A DNA stretch of 64,000 bases from Botrytis cinerea B05.10 (GCF_000143535.2 NC_037310.1:2728001-2792000); one strand, 5' to 3'; positions 22,963 to 34,293 are shown, counted from the first letter of the stretch. Program-made: numbers and translations. The notes: generated from the letters alone by a model not told the origin.

Positions 22963-24690
22963 ATGGACTACTGGGATTCAAGTCTCGATATCGAAAGTCT
23001 AATGATAGATTACGAAGCTGGTGTCAAACCTCAACTCGTAGTGCAAGCTATTTATGACCGCATTGAAGCATATCAAAATATACAACCATCTTTGTGGATT
23101 CACCTTCAACCCATTGAAGATGTTATGGCCTCAGCTAGAGATTTGTACAGGCGTTGGCCAGATAGATCTAATAGGCCACCGCTGTGGGGTGTACCTTTCA
23201 GTGTTAAGGACAGCTTTGACATTGCTGGGATACCCACTACGATCGGATGTCAAACTCTTGCATACACTCCTCACTCTTCATCACTAGTCTATCGACGATG
23301 TATCGACGCCGGTGCACTTTTTATTGGAAAGACAAACATGGATCAACTAGCTACTGGCATGACAGGTTGCAGATCTCCATTTGGCACTCTGCACTCGGTC
23401 CTCAGTCGACATTACGTTGTTGGTGGATCGAGTAGCGGTAGTGCCATAAGTGTTGCTGAAGGTTTGGTTTCATTTTCTTTGGGTAGTGATACCGCAGGCT
23501 CGATTCGAATTCCGGCAATGTTTAACAATATTGTTGGATTCAAACCTACCAAAGGAACTGTTTCGGCTCAAGGGGTTGCGCCAGCTTGTCTCCATCAGGA
23601 CTGCGTTTCTTTTCTGGGTGTCACTTCTGAAGTCACTGAAAAAGTTTGGAGAGTATGTCAGGGGTTTGATAAAGAAGACTATTTTGCCAAGCCTCCACCA
23701 TTCCAGATCTCACCACGAGTACATTCCGAGGATGCCAGAGATTTTGAGGATTCCTTACCACCATTCAAGTTTGGTACCCCACCCGACTCTGCGCTCGAGG
23801 TTTGCAGCCCCATCTATCAAAAGCAGTTCAAACTTGTAATTGCAATTCTGGAAGAGCTGGGCGGCCGGCGAGTGGCTTTAGACTGGACCCCCTTCGCATC
23901 CGCCAACGATCTTCTTTATGGCGGTACGTTCGTTCTGGAGCGACTTACAACACTACCTGATGGTTGGTTCGACAAAAATAAAGACACACTTCACCCAGTC
24001 ATTCGCTCTGTTTTCGAAAATGCACTTGCCCGTAAGAGCACGGCCATTGATGTATTCAAAGATCTGCAAAAACAAGCAAAGTACAAAAGAATGGCCGAAG
24101 ACATTCTCACGCTAGATGGTGATTCTCACGAATTAACCGTCATGGTAGTTCCAACTGCACCTTTTCACCCCACCATTGAAGAAGTATCGAAAGATCCCAT
24201 TGGCATCAATGAAAAGCTTGGCGTCTTTGCTCATTTTGCCAATGTCCTGGACCTAGTAGCTATAGCGCTTCCTTGCGGGACTTATAGGGTTGAAATGGGT
24301 GATATGGAAATTTTGCCGTTTGGTGTTACGATCTTGGCAGGAACGGGATTGGATCGACATCTTTTGCATTTGGTTAAGAGATTAGAAGACCCGTTGAGAG
24401 ATATTGAAGACGACTTAGGATCAAATACCTCGCTAGCAGGGACCGACGAAGATTCAACGAAAGATGATAGTTTGGAGAATACGGTAACCAACATCGAGAC
24501 CGATACATTGGCAGAAGTTGAGGTAGATAAGGGGAAACCTTTCGAGAATAATGGAAACTTGAAGGAAGTGTTGAGAAATATCGAGGATGAAATGTTGAAA
24601 GTTCATTCGGACAATGATGAAGTAGAAGAAAATCTGAGAGACGCCGATGAGGACATGATGGAATTTGCGAAGGAAAACAGTTCCATTTAG
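22963..24690 (+). CDS. Allophanate-hydrolase-like amidase (amidase signature family)
   Basis: A single exon of 575 residues from the ATG at 22963 (GAAATGG context); an ATG at 22921 would add 14 residues. The amidase-signature triad is visible: Lys82 in VPFSVKDSFD, a cis-Ser in VVGGSSSGSA (about 156-160) and the nucleophile Ser180 in GSDTAGSIRIPA. The DTAGS wording with NNIVGFKPTKG is that of allophanate hydrolases (AtzF, the hydrolase half of Dur1,2), which split allophanate to ammonia and CO2. The biotin-carboxylase half of urea amidolyase is absent, so this is a stand-alone enzyme. Substrate is not certain. An acidic, Glu/Asp-rich tail (about 480-575) is unusual for the family. It is probably cytosolic. 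Confidence 0.82.
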   Translation: MDYWDSSLDIESLMIDYEAGVKPQLVVQAIYDRIEAYQNIQPSLWIHLQPIEDVMASARDLYRRWPDRSNRPPLWGVPFSVKDSFDIAGIPTTIGCQTLAYTPHSSSLVYRRCIDAGALFIGKTNMDQLATGMTGCRSPFGTLHSVLSRHYVVGGSSSGSAISVAEGLVSFSLGSDTAGSIRIPAMFNNIVGFKPTKGTVSAQGVAPACLHQDCVSFLGVTSEVTEKVWRVCQGFDKEDYFAKPPPFQISPRVHSEDARDFEDSLPPFKFGTPPDSALEVCSPIYQKQFKLVIAILEELGGRRVALDWTPFASANDLLYGGTFVLERLTTLPDGWFDKNKDTLHPVIRSVFENALARKSTAIDVFKDLQKQAKYKRMAEDILTLDGDSHELTVMVVPTAPFHPTIEEVSKDPIGINEKLGVFAHFANVLDLVAIALPCGTYRVEMGDMEILPFGVTILAGTGLDRHLLHLVKRLEDPLRDIEDDLGSNTSLAGTDEDSTKDDSLENTVTNIETDTLAEVEVDKGKPFENNGNLKEVLRNIEDEMLKVHSDNDEVEENLRDADEDMMEFAKENSSI

Positions 24691-25876
24691 AGGATGTTTC
24701 AATGACAACCAAACACTATCCGGTGGAAGCTGACGAGTATCATGGTATATTGCAAGAAACGCCAAAAGACTTTTCAAGAAGAAGTATCAAAGGTTGATGA
24801 GGCAGGGCTAAGTTCTTATCTTGGCTTTCGATAAGGACAAGGACCTAAGCCAGATACACATTTTTCGGATAGGTCATTCCAGTCTCGGCTTCTACTGACC
24901 AAGCCGGGCCTGTACAGCATTCTATTGACAATCCTGCAACGGCAGACAGCCTTGAAAGATTGATTGAGAGGGCTCAAAGAATTTGCGCTAAGTAGTAATT
25001 AAATAGATTGTTGTGGTCGAGATCTGAATATAATTACTACCTATGTGTCAATTCATTGTTGATATTCACATCCAATTGTCTCAGAGGCGGATTTTGGCCG
25101 CCAATTATATATCCAAATACCAATATCTGCACTCTGTGTTACACTAGACGAGACGCCACAATTCAGAATTTTCATTGAGCATGCAACCATTTTCCATATA
25201 CAATTAGGAACTTGCGAATTGCGTCCGGCGCTCATTGGTTTTGAGTGAAACCTATATAATTCATTAACGGAAACAATAATCTAATATTTTGTTTCGCTCA
25301 AATAATAGTAGTGCTCTATGTATTATCATCCTCATCCAACACTAGCGCAGATGCTACCCTGATATCTTGATGACAATTGTGAGAAGAAAGGAGGGCTGCG
25401 GGTCTGGGGTGTATAGTTGACATGATGTTGGTCTAAACCTGGGAAAGCTTTATGATAATAGATCTAGCGGACTAATTTTCAATACACATACAATGATCTC
25501 ATTAAAAATTGTGGTGAATATCTAACTTGGTGGTTTCAGGTCCGAGCCGAAGTTTTAGCTTTTATGGTAGGGCTGACTAGGTCACAAATCATGAATCATA
25601 AACATAAAGACGATATCTGGGATTAAAACGAAGATTAATGCTTTGAGATAAAGTGTATTGAGTTCCTTCCTCTACCATACGAACGCTGTAAAGCATATTG
25701 CTACGTTGAATTCCATTGAAAATAACATATCACCGCTAAAGAAATCCATAAACAACAAATAACAAACATTTCCCCATCGATGACACAAAATTCAAAGTCT
25801 TTCAAGTCACCCGCCCTCCGATAAGATTTTCTTGCGTCTCCCCCTCATCCATACGGGTGCTGTCTCTTGGCTCGTC
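24691..25876. other. Intergenic region
   Basis: No gene recognised. Confidence 0.5.
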
Positions 25877-26289
25877 TCAATCAGTGAGGGCACAATTTAC
25901 CGCGCCTCCATTCACTTGAGCCCGAGTCCCACAAGTGCACCATTGACCCCATCGACAACGGGCTCGAACCCCAAAGGACCCAAAAGTGTCCACAAGATTT
26001 GGCGTGCTCGGAGAGTGGTTGATGTAGATGCCACCCCCTAGATTCACTAGCGTGTTAGCGAGGTTTTCTGGTTGTGCATTGCAAGAACGAGCGACTGCAG
26101 GGGTGTAGACTTGCATCATGTTTGTCACCATTTTGGATGACTTGGGAGTTGTTGTTCTCGCCCGCGGTATTCTTTCGCGGTTCTCAGTATTTGAAAAGTG
26201 TGAGTATGCTAATCAAGACTTACAGCGATAGGAGCCGCAATAGCGAGTGGGAGAACGATTGCTGCGATGACGAATCTTTGGATATACAT
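25877..26289 (-). CDS. Small secreted protein, 5 cysteines
   Basis: Proposed exons 26289-26224 and 26182-25877, minus strand, 123 residues. The first exon encodes a near-ideal signal peptide, MYIQRFVIAAIVLPLAIAAPIA, cut by a GTAAGT donor. The second exon contains the only in-frame AG acceptor I find (after TACTGAG); the resulting 41-nt intron is short, so this splice is the weak point. The mature part has five cysteines (RSCN, RCRW, QWCTCG, NCAL), a Gly-rich middle and no known domain. The protein is probably exported. The frame of the second exon is open for its full length. Confidence 0.5.
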
Positions 26290-27382
26290 CTTGAGGTGCT
26301 GGGATAATTTGGTTGTGACAATACTTGGCTATAAAGTAGGAGGCTCTATGGTTCGTGAGATTGAGTAGACTGGGTAGAAATAATGCCATTAAGAGGGGCT
26401 CTTTATATGCTCTTCTCCCACGATTGTCGCATGATGAGCCAGGTTGTCATTTTCATCATTCAGCTTTCACGAGGTCGATCAAATAAGGGTCAACTATAAT
26501 GATAAACTCCACGAGGAAAGGGGACGCGATACTATCAAATCTTTGCACGTTCAACGTAGAAATAATGGCGTCAAATAACGGGGCTCTGAGGACATCCCAC
26601 ATGGGTTTATGGAAGAATGATGGAACCGCTATTGTGGTATTGGGTGACATCAAAACAATCAACTCGCACCGGCGATCTGAGGCTTTAATGAAAATGGTTT
26701 CAAAGATTCTGTGCATCCATTGAATTAATCAAACATTGCTGGCAAAACTTGCTGATATATTTATCTCAGGTAATGTGATGTACCGCCAAGACGATACATC
26801 ACCTTGTTGAGAGATGTTAACTGGGTAGTTGAACCACTTGAGCGATCATTTTCTGGTGAACGTTGAAGAATATTGTTAACACTGAAGTCTGACAAGGTGA
26901 TAGTGATAGATCATTCCTAGAATAACCATGCCACGAGCAAGGGCCAAATTTGACTTGGTGAGAGGAATCTCGACCGCAAAGAGGTATGTATCGGCTTGGA
27001 ATTTTCGGCCATTCCGTACCGACGTTACACTCATGTTATCGGCTGGCAGTACTATTACAAGCCGAAATGAATACACGGAGAAAATTCGCAAAACACGAGA
27101 AAATTTGAAGATGGTAATTGTACAAGGCTATTTCAGATTTTTCGAGTGTAAAGAACATCCCCGATCAAGATTGACGGACCAGGCTCCGGTCGACCTGTCA
27201 CAGCATCATAAATTAAGACGAATAATTCTCCAGTACACCCCCAAAAAGACCGTTTTCTTGAATGCTGATAAGAGTGATCGAGATTCGCTAGGGAGTGAAA
27301 AACTCATAGGGCGAAGGAGGAGCCGGAGATATCTCTCGGCTAATGTCTACCCACGGCTCAATCCAATAAACAGAATGTAATG
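26290..27382. other. Intergenic region up to the MITE-like element
   Basis: A 150-codon ATG-initiated open frame (26928-27380, plus strand) ends immediately before the element. It has no recognisable similarity and I leave it unannotated. Confidence 0.4.
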
Positions 27383-27384
27383 TA

Positions 27385-27893
27385 AGAGTTTAGGCCCCGG
27401 CTTATCGCACACTAAGCGAAAACACAGCAAAAACCTTCATTTATTCAACTTTTTAACTATATAAAATTTCAATTAATATATGAATTGAATTATTCAAATT
27501 TATAGAAATAGTAAATAATAATTGAAATTATTTGAAAAAATGAATAGATTATTTTTAATATTTTTTTTAGAAAGAGTTGTAAGATTTCAAAATAATAATT
27601 TCCAAAATTTTCGAAAAAATCGATTTTTTTGTATAGGAAAAGTGTTATATGTAATAAATTTTGAAAATTTTCAATTTTGAAAATCTGAAACTTTATTAAA
27701 ATAAAATACTTAAAAGATCTATTTTGTTTTTAAGATATTATATATAGTTATTTTCTATATATGAAATTTTTAGATCACTTTTTCAATTATTAAATAAATT
27801 ATAAAAGAAATTAGTTTATATAAGAAAACGATTTTTTTGCAGGGATTTTGTTACGAAATAAGGTGGTGTGCGATAAGCTGAGGCCCTAACTCT
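27385..27893. mobile_element. MITE-like element with inverted repeats and TA duplication
   Basis: A 509 bp, strongly AT-rich block. Its ends are inverted repeats about 30 bp long: the left reads AGAGTTTAGGCCCCGGCTTA and continues TCGCACAC, and the right end in reverse complement reads AGAGTTAGGGCCTCAGCTTA and continues TCGCACAC. It is flanked by TA on both sides (27383-27384 and 27894-27895), as for Tc1/mariner-type insertion. No coding capacity is seen, so it is non-autonomous. The inverted repeat differs from that of the neighbouring larger transposon, so it was not mobilised by that copy's relatives. Confidence 0.75.
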
Positions 27894-27895
27894 TA

Positions 27896-28525
27896 CAAAT
27901 TAAATGAGATGCGATACGGAATCATAAAATTTGCGCATAATCTCCATGCCATGCTAGTTCAGCTGTACGCCCCCGCTGCTGATGCTGTTGTCGTTATGAC
28001 GAACGTTTGATGTAGCAGGACAATTGTAGCCATACAAAGGATTAGCGGGGATGAATGGCGTGGCGGAGATATCTCCTGCTTTTTCGAAAGCGTAACTTAG
28101 TAGTATTTTTGTCTGTCTCTAAGGTAGGTAAGATTATATAGCAAAAAGAACATATATTCCATGAAAATCATACCTAACATATAAATATCTATCGAAAGTA
28201 TCTTCCCATTTTACTCTATTTCTAGCCGGATTCCTCCTCCATCTGTGACGAAAATTTGCACTCTGTGTACAATCCAAAATATCTTAATTACCTACCTTGT
28301 ATACCTCGTACGCCTAGTACGACCACCCCGCCTGGGCAGAAGTCGTGTTCCTGAAAAACAGCTTTAGATGCTGGTTCTGTGTAACTAATTGTATGACATT
28401 GTGATGTCACCGATATTCACTTAGTTCTTGCTTTCATTCGTTATAAAGTCCATTAAAATGTCTTTATCATTGACGATAAACCCTCAAAGAAGTCAAAGCA
28501 ATCAAAGAAGGTAAAGGAATTAACA
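27896..28525. other. Spacer between the two elements
   Basis: AT-richer than the flanking genes, no gene recognised. Base composition returns partly to normal compared with the elements on either side. Confidence 0.4.
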
Positions 28526-28527
28526 TA

Positions 28528-28586
28528 GTTTATCAGCGAGCGGATCATATCATTAAGCGAATTACTTTTATTTCAATTTATATCTT
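28528..28586. repeat. Left terminal inverted repeat of the Fot1-like transposon
   Basis: It matches the reverse complement of the right end (about 30312-30370). The first 25 bases are identical; beyond that the differences are all transitions. Confidence 0.85.
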
Positions 28587-29082
28587 CAATTCTATATTAT
28601 TCAATAACAATTGAATCAATTGATTGAAATTATTAAAAATCTAATAATCTAAAATCTATTATATTATTTTGATAGATTCTTACATTATAACCTATCTTTT
28701 CGTATTTACTACAATATCGATTAAAAGATGATTCCCTATTAGAATTCCCCTCTTTTTAATACTTGTTGTATTGAATTTGAATATCAATCTCTTACTAAAA
28801 TAATATATCAAAAACTTCTTATTCAATAAACACTCCTCCTTAATATAATTGAGTTTTTTTCACATATCGACACTTACTTAATACCTCATTTACTATCCAA
28901 AATATACAATTCTCTATACTTAAAAGTATATTTTCATAAACTAATCTCTCTATACTCTTAACTAGAATTAATACAGTTTCAAATATAAATATAGAAAAGC
29001 TTAATTGATAACAAGTTATTCAAGATTTAATTAATATTAATTAAGAAAAAGCTTCTATTAGATTATAAAAGGTTTGAAAGAT

Positions 29083-30237
29083 CTATTGATTTAAATCGAA
29101 AAAGAGAGAAATAAATATACGAATTCGAATATCTAATTTCGAAAATACAACTTCAGAATTAAATAGAATTAAACCTATTCCTCGAAACCCTACTTTCATA
29201 TTTTGAAAAATGATTGATTTCTTATATACAATTTTAAAAACTATAAAAAATTCAACCTTCGAAATATACTTAATATATATCTTAATAAAAATATTAATTT
29301 GATTCTCATATAAACATTTCAAATTACTAAAATAGCCAATATCAAATAACTAAATTAAATAACTTAAATATAATAATAAACATAAATATATAATATCATT
29401 CTCTTTATAATATACTTAAAAAACTATTGATTTATAACTTTTATATTTATTTAATATTAATATTCAATATTTACTCTTTCTTTGATTCTTAATATACTTA
29501 TTAAAATATTTCAATTATTCTAAACCTATCTTATTATTCGTTTATTTATTAGATATAAATTTAATAATCTATTCTATAAAAAAATCGATTTCGATATACC
29601 AATTGAAAAAATAAACCTATCCTTAAACTATTAAAAATAAAAAAATAATTTCACCCTCTCCATTTCCATATATTATTACTATAACTCATTCTCGATTATC
29701 TAACTATATTAATTTACTTCTATTATATTTCTCAACACTAATAATAACCATTACTACATATATAATCCCTATTATAAAACCTATTTTATTGAAATTATAA
29801 AAATCTCCATTCAAAATACCATATTTCACTCGCATATTCACAACTAATTAAAACCATTTTTCAATAAACTTAAAATCCTCATAAAAAGCTCTTTGAAAAT
29901 CATAAACACAACTAAAACGCATCTTTAATTCAATTCAACATTTTACAAATCAATATACCCAAAACTTCCCAATACATTTCACACCCTTCAATTCAAAAAT
30001 ATAATTTGCCATATCTTCCACATTCTTAAATTTAAATAGAAAACCTCTCAAATCCATATCAAAAATATATTGAATAATAATTATTTCTTCTAATTCTATA
30101 AGATTATAAAAATTAGCTTGAATTTCAATACAAAAAGCAAAACCACTCATTCTACAATAAAGTGATATATAATAATAAATTATATAGTTTGACAGCTTTT
30201 CGAATACTAAGTTTTTTATCTTTTTGAATAGCTTCAA
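29083..30237 (-). pseudogene. Fot1/pogo-type transposase relic
   Basis: Two in-frame fragments survive on the minus strand. The N-terminal one (30237-29950, 95 residues) carries YNLIELEEIIIIQYIFDMDL, then RGF and VEDMANYIFEL, corresponding to the ELEEETIVxYILDLDxRGFPPR...VEDMAN helix-turn-helix region of fungal pogo transposases. The C-terminal one (29322-29083, 79 residues) carries FFIVFKIVYKKSI and MKVGFRGIGLILFNSEVVFS, continuing KLDIRIR; this is the GFRGAGLVPFxPExVLSKLDVRLRTP signature of the same group. Ala, Pro and Thr of the family have become Ile, Phe, Leu and Ser, as C-to-T mutation predicts. The DDE catalytic middle (29330-29940) is stop-riddled. Confidence 0.8.
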
Positions 30238-30374
30238 TAACTAAGATTATTCGGACTTCTTTATTATTTGATTGCATTTCAATTGATTGATAAAACGCAT
30301 ATTGAAAGAGAAAGGTGTAAATTGAGGTAAAAGTGATCCGCTCGGTGATATGATCCGCTCGCTGATAAACTACG

Positions 30375-31148
30375 TTAGTAGATCAATAGGAACTATTCAA
30401 GCTCGCCTCCTCGCCCCTCTCGCTATTTGCAATTTGTAAGCTTATTCATTGCTTACATAATGGAACAACAATATGCCCTTCCATTGGATAATCTTCGAAC
30501 AAATACCTTCGGAGGCGGACATCATTACCGGTGATGTTGGACTTGATCATATCTCCCATTTTGTTTGATCGCAGGCTTTGATCGGAGGCATCTCCACAGA
30601 ATTCAGATCCCTCTCATACAACCTTGCAATTTTGAATAATAAATAAGATAGACGATTGGCCAATACGTTTTTGTGATGCAATTTACACATAGTAGTCGTC
30701 GCTAAATCCCGAATACCATCACATCTTTCTTTTGACAAAGCAAATACAAAATTCATCATTGTTTTTGTGAAGAAGAATCACTTTCGCATATCATTATACA
30801 TGTTCTCATCATTCGGGTCAATTTTTTCGAAAAAGCAACCCTGAGTACTAGGTACCCGGTGTCTCTAAATGATCCAACAGCCACCGTGGATAACGACAGT
30901 GGCAGCAATATCGACAATATCATCAGCATCAAATATAATTAGGTTATCCAGCAATGGTTCCATAATAGGCAGTCCAAAAAACATATTTCACAGAAGTTAT
31001 TTTGCTATGCTCTATCCTCGCTGAGCCGACCGGAAACGAATGCGCCACACATCTGAAGGGATACGATAAAGCATCTGTTAAGAACACATCATAATATATA
31101 ATCCGTTGCACCTACCGAAACCCTCCGCGGCGAAAGAATCAAGTTCCA
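30375..31148. other. Intergenic, transposon flank and promoter of the Zn2Cys6 gene
   Basis: No firm gene. A 70-residue minus-strand frame (30759-30547) is unrecognised. Normal base composition resumes directly after the TA duplication, giving a sharp right border to the transposon. Confidence 0.45.
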
Positions 31149-33842
31149 ATGAACCAAGACTCGGCATCTAGTTCCACTCTTGGAGCAGCTCCAGTGCGAA
31201 AGGACAGAGGACCGATCGCGAGCCAGGTTGGTGTTTTCCCTTCACCACTTTCATCATACATATTTTCTAAAAGACGCCTAATGCTATAACATGTGAACAC
31301 ATTGTGTTACGATATTGCCAAAGGGAACTGACGTTTAACTTCTCAAGGCTTGTGATGTTTGTCGACAACGGAAGCAGAGATGTGACGAGAATCGCCCAAA
31401 GTGCGGTCTTTGTACACGCTTGAAGATAGAGTGCAACTATAGGGAGCCAGTGCCGACAAAGTAAGTGTTACAAAGCATATAACGGACTATTTGATACTGC
31501 GAGCGAAATTTGAACTGTTCTAGTCTTCTCATCTGTATTGGACCTGACTGAGAGCGTCATAGGAAAGACAAAACCATGGTTGAAATCCTGGATCGAGTGA
31601 AAAATATAGAAGTTATGCTCGAGCAATTTCCTCAAATCGCGACGGGCATTGCAGAGCTTAAGCAAAGTCAGACGCCACTTACCCATTCATCATTGAACAA
31701 CCCTCTTAGCTTCAAAGCCGAGGGACACACGTTCGCGACCACGTCCTCACACCCAAACGAAACAATTACAGGCCGAATGCATACAAATACTATATATCCT
31801 CACTATACTGCGTCTCATAAGATTCTGTTATGGCCAGCTATACAGCAACTTCTTCTAAAAGCTGCGCCGTCAAGCAATGTCAATGGCAAATTTCTGGAAA
31901 GGGGGCCAGTGTTCATGGTTAGAACACAGGCCTCAAGACCCCCGTTATCCTTAGATGTAGATCTACAAGAGAGACCGTTTGTGGGCATGCAATCTTTGGC
32001 GAGTAGAGTTGTTGGGGGCTCGCGAACAACATTTCCGGGCTTGATCCCCGAAGCTATGCATCAACTGGCGGTGTCTTATTTCGATACGTTCAACTTTCTA
32101 TACCCTTTCATGGATAGACAAACTTTCTTTTCTGAGACTCTAGCGAAAGTGATGTCTGAAGGATTCGATGGAGATATGGAATCCGTTATTGCCTTGCTAA
32201 TATTCGCGCTTGGAGAAGTAGCGCTTGAAGGATCCTGCGGCTCTCCTGTCGATATCTACCAAGCACGGCCCAGTGGCATCAGAGGCGGGTCGGGGTTATC
32301 TAAACCACCAGGAGTATCCTTTTTCAACGAAGCGATGAAAAAGATTGGTTCTGTCTTGACAGAATGTAATCTTGAAAATGTGCAGATGTTTTGCCTGACA
32401 GCGTGCGTTTCCATTTCAATCGATATGAGCTTTTCGAACTCGACTAATTCAAACTTGACCTAGACTATATTACCAATCCTGTTACCGCCATCTGGTAATT
32501 ATTTGAACCAAAAACTTGAACGATTGGCAGTTGATGTAATCGTAGGAATTTTGGAGGTCGATGGTTTCTGCTTCATCAGCATGTGATATGCTCATCACAT
32601 CGTCAGCACACCAACCCCCTCGATAACTTCTCAATACCTTCTGACCGAACTATAGGGACAGCTTTGACTGGAAATCACCGAAAGGCGACCTTATTAAACG
32701 TGCGTATTGGCATTGTGCCACCATGGAAACGTGAGTGATTTGATACTTCAATTTCTCTTCATTCTACTGAGAAACAATAGGACTTTACACCTCGATATAG
32801 ATTTGCCACTCACCTCTATGATGAATCTCGAGATGCACATTGAGATGCCACTTTTTCCCATGCCATTTTGTGAAGACGATTTAAAGGGGGACCGGGAATC
32901 CAATTGGCAAGCACATAGTTCTTCAGTACTAGCATTACGAAGAATTTGCGTGCAGATGCAGAACGGGATCTCTGAGAGTAAGCACACTACTCTTTAACTG
33001 AATTTCTTTTTTTTTGTTTTGGATAAGACTGACTTCTTCAACCAAAGTGTCCAAGATGGACGCTAACTCTTCTTGCTCGGAAGGTTACACCTTCTTAACC
33101 GCAGCTGGAGTACGACAACTGGCATCCCAGCTAACTCAATGGCGTGGCCTACTCCCCAGTGCACTTCAATGGGTAGAAGATGAACCCGCCAGCTTCCCTT
33201 ATGTGCAAACGCCTGAACGAGACATCGAGAATATCGATCCCAATTTCACATCTCCAATGTCACAACAGAGTTACCGTCCGGTTCTCTTCTCCACCGACAT
33301 CGACGAGGAACCGGTTAGATATCCTTATGCATATGACATACAAGTGGCTACACTTAGAACTAGATACTATTATGCCAAATACATGGTTTATCGACCTTTT
33401 GTGTATAAGGTATTACATTCTCCGGAATTGGTAACGCCAGAGGATGCCCAAAATGTCGCGGAATGTCTACGAGTATGTTATCTCTACCTTTGTCTTTCCT
33501 ACTTTCCCTTTCACCATTACCTTGATCTTCGCCCCTATTAACAATACCCCCTAGTCCTGTCTTATGTGGCCCATTCTCCTGTCACCCCCATCCCGTTGCA
33601 AGCGTCTAATACCCTACCTCTTCACCTGGTCTCAGATATTCCTTAGCATCTTAATCATCGTGCATCTCTCCAAAGGAAACATGATGCTGAAGGATATTTG
33701 TGATAACATGTGTGGGGAGCGATACCATGCAGAGATTGATGAGACTGTGAGGCTAATGTTGGATTGGATTCGAGACTTGAAAGATGCTGAGGATCCAATT
33801 GCGATCTGGTGTTGGAGTGTGTTGAAGGGCATTTATTGGTAG
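31149..33842 (+). CDS. Zn2Cys6 fungal transcription factor with fungal_trans domain
   Basis: Nine exons: 31149-31226, 31348-31460, 31563-32402, 32464-32494, 32546-32601, 32656-32730, 32781-32977, 33048-33472 and 33555-33842. All eight joins have GT-AG ends and keep frame, giving 700 residues. The zinc cluster ACDVCRQRKQRCDENRPKCG, with LCTRLKIEC, is intact, with all six cysteines. A short coiled coil follows (EILDRVKNIEVMLEQ). The regulatory domain spans about 230-500 (FPGLIPEAMHQLAVSYFDTF, YPFMDRQTFF, TALYYQSCYRHLEFWRSM, FDWKSPKGDLIKRAYWHC). The last exon carries WPILLSPPSRCKRLIPYLFT and MLDWIRDLKDAEDPIAIWCW, typical of this group. Expected to be a nuclear regulator; targets unknown. The 31- and 56-nt exons make automatic annotation of it error-prone. 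Confidence 0.85.
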
Positions 33843-34293
33843 GTCCTTTATTCACAATTAATATCAACACTCGTCGAGAGTGGGTATGTGCGACGGTTGG
33901 GAAGAGATTTGGAAAAACACGTCTCCAAAGTCTAGGTGTGGCTCGGGGATTACGTATGCCGCAGTGAACGAAAGGGAAATGAAGGAAGCGGCCGCGTGTT
34001 TATTTATTATGTGGCGGAAATTATCTAGGAAGGAAAGTATGTATAAATGGATGATGCGATGCCATAACGATGTTACGATCATGAAGAATGTAGAATAAAC
34101 ATGGAAATCTAGTAGTTAGACGATAATCGTCAATTAAGAACAGAAATTTGGCCAGAATACAAAATGTCTATCGCATTACATGTCTCAAACCCAACAGCCC
34201 CAACAAAAACCCCAATGCATCAGCTCACCACAGACAGCATACAGCCTGTGTAACATACAGCTTGTGTAACATGCAGCTTGTGTAACCCGGTGA
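33843..34293. other. Convergent intergenic region with a 16-bp triplication
   Basis: 3' flanks of the Zn2Cys6 gene (+) and of the dienoyl-CoA reductase (-). The repeat at 34238-34285 lies just beyond the reductase stop codon. Confidence 0.5.
34238..34285. repeat. Three 16-bp direct repeats in the reductase 3' flank
   Basis: CATACAGCCTGTGTAA, CATACAGCTTGTGTAA and CATGCAGCTTGTGTAA in exact tandem. Only two substitutions separate the copies, so the amplification is recent. Confidence 0.9.

Larger units (their letters stand above)
28528..30370 (-). mobile_element. RIP-decayed Fot1/pogo-type (Tc1/mariner superfamily) transposon
   Basis: 1,843 bp between TA duplications (28526-28527 and 30371-30372). 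The outer 25 bp of the two ends are perfect inverted copies (GTTTATCAGCGAGCGGATCA, continuing TATCA). The similarity runs on for some 30 bp more, where all nine differences I count are C/T or G/A transitions, with the left end always the AT-richer. A tandem half-copy of the repeat is seen inside the right end (30333-30370). The interior is extremely AT-rich. Remnants of a minus-strand transposase are recognisable. Size, TA target and protein remnants match the Fot1/pogo group. The copy cannot encode an active enzyme. Confidence 0.85.

Noticed and set aside
25960..25985. CGGGCTCGAACCCC, similar to a tRNA B box
   Set aside because: It lies within the second exon of the small secreted protein gene, and no A box or stem partner is found.
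26928..27380. 150-codon ATG-initiated frame next to the MITE-like element
   Set aside because: No recognisable similarity, no promoter and no introns; kept out as probably chance.
30547..30759. 70-codon minus-strand frame right of the transposon
   Set aside because: It lies outside the TA duplication and does not resemble transposase; no other support.
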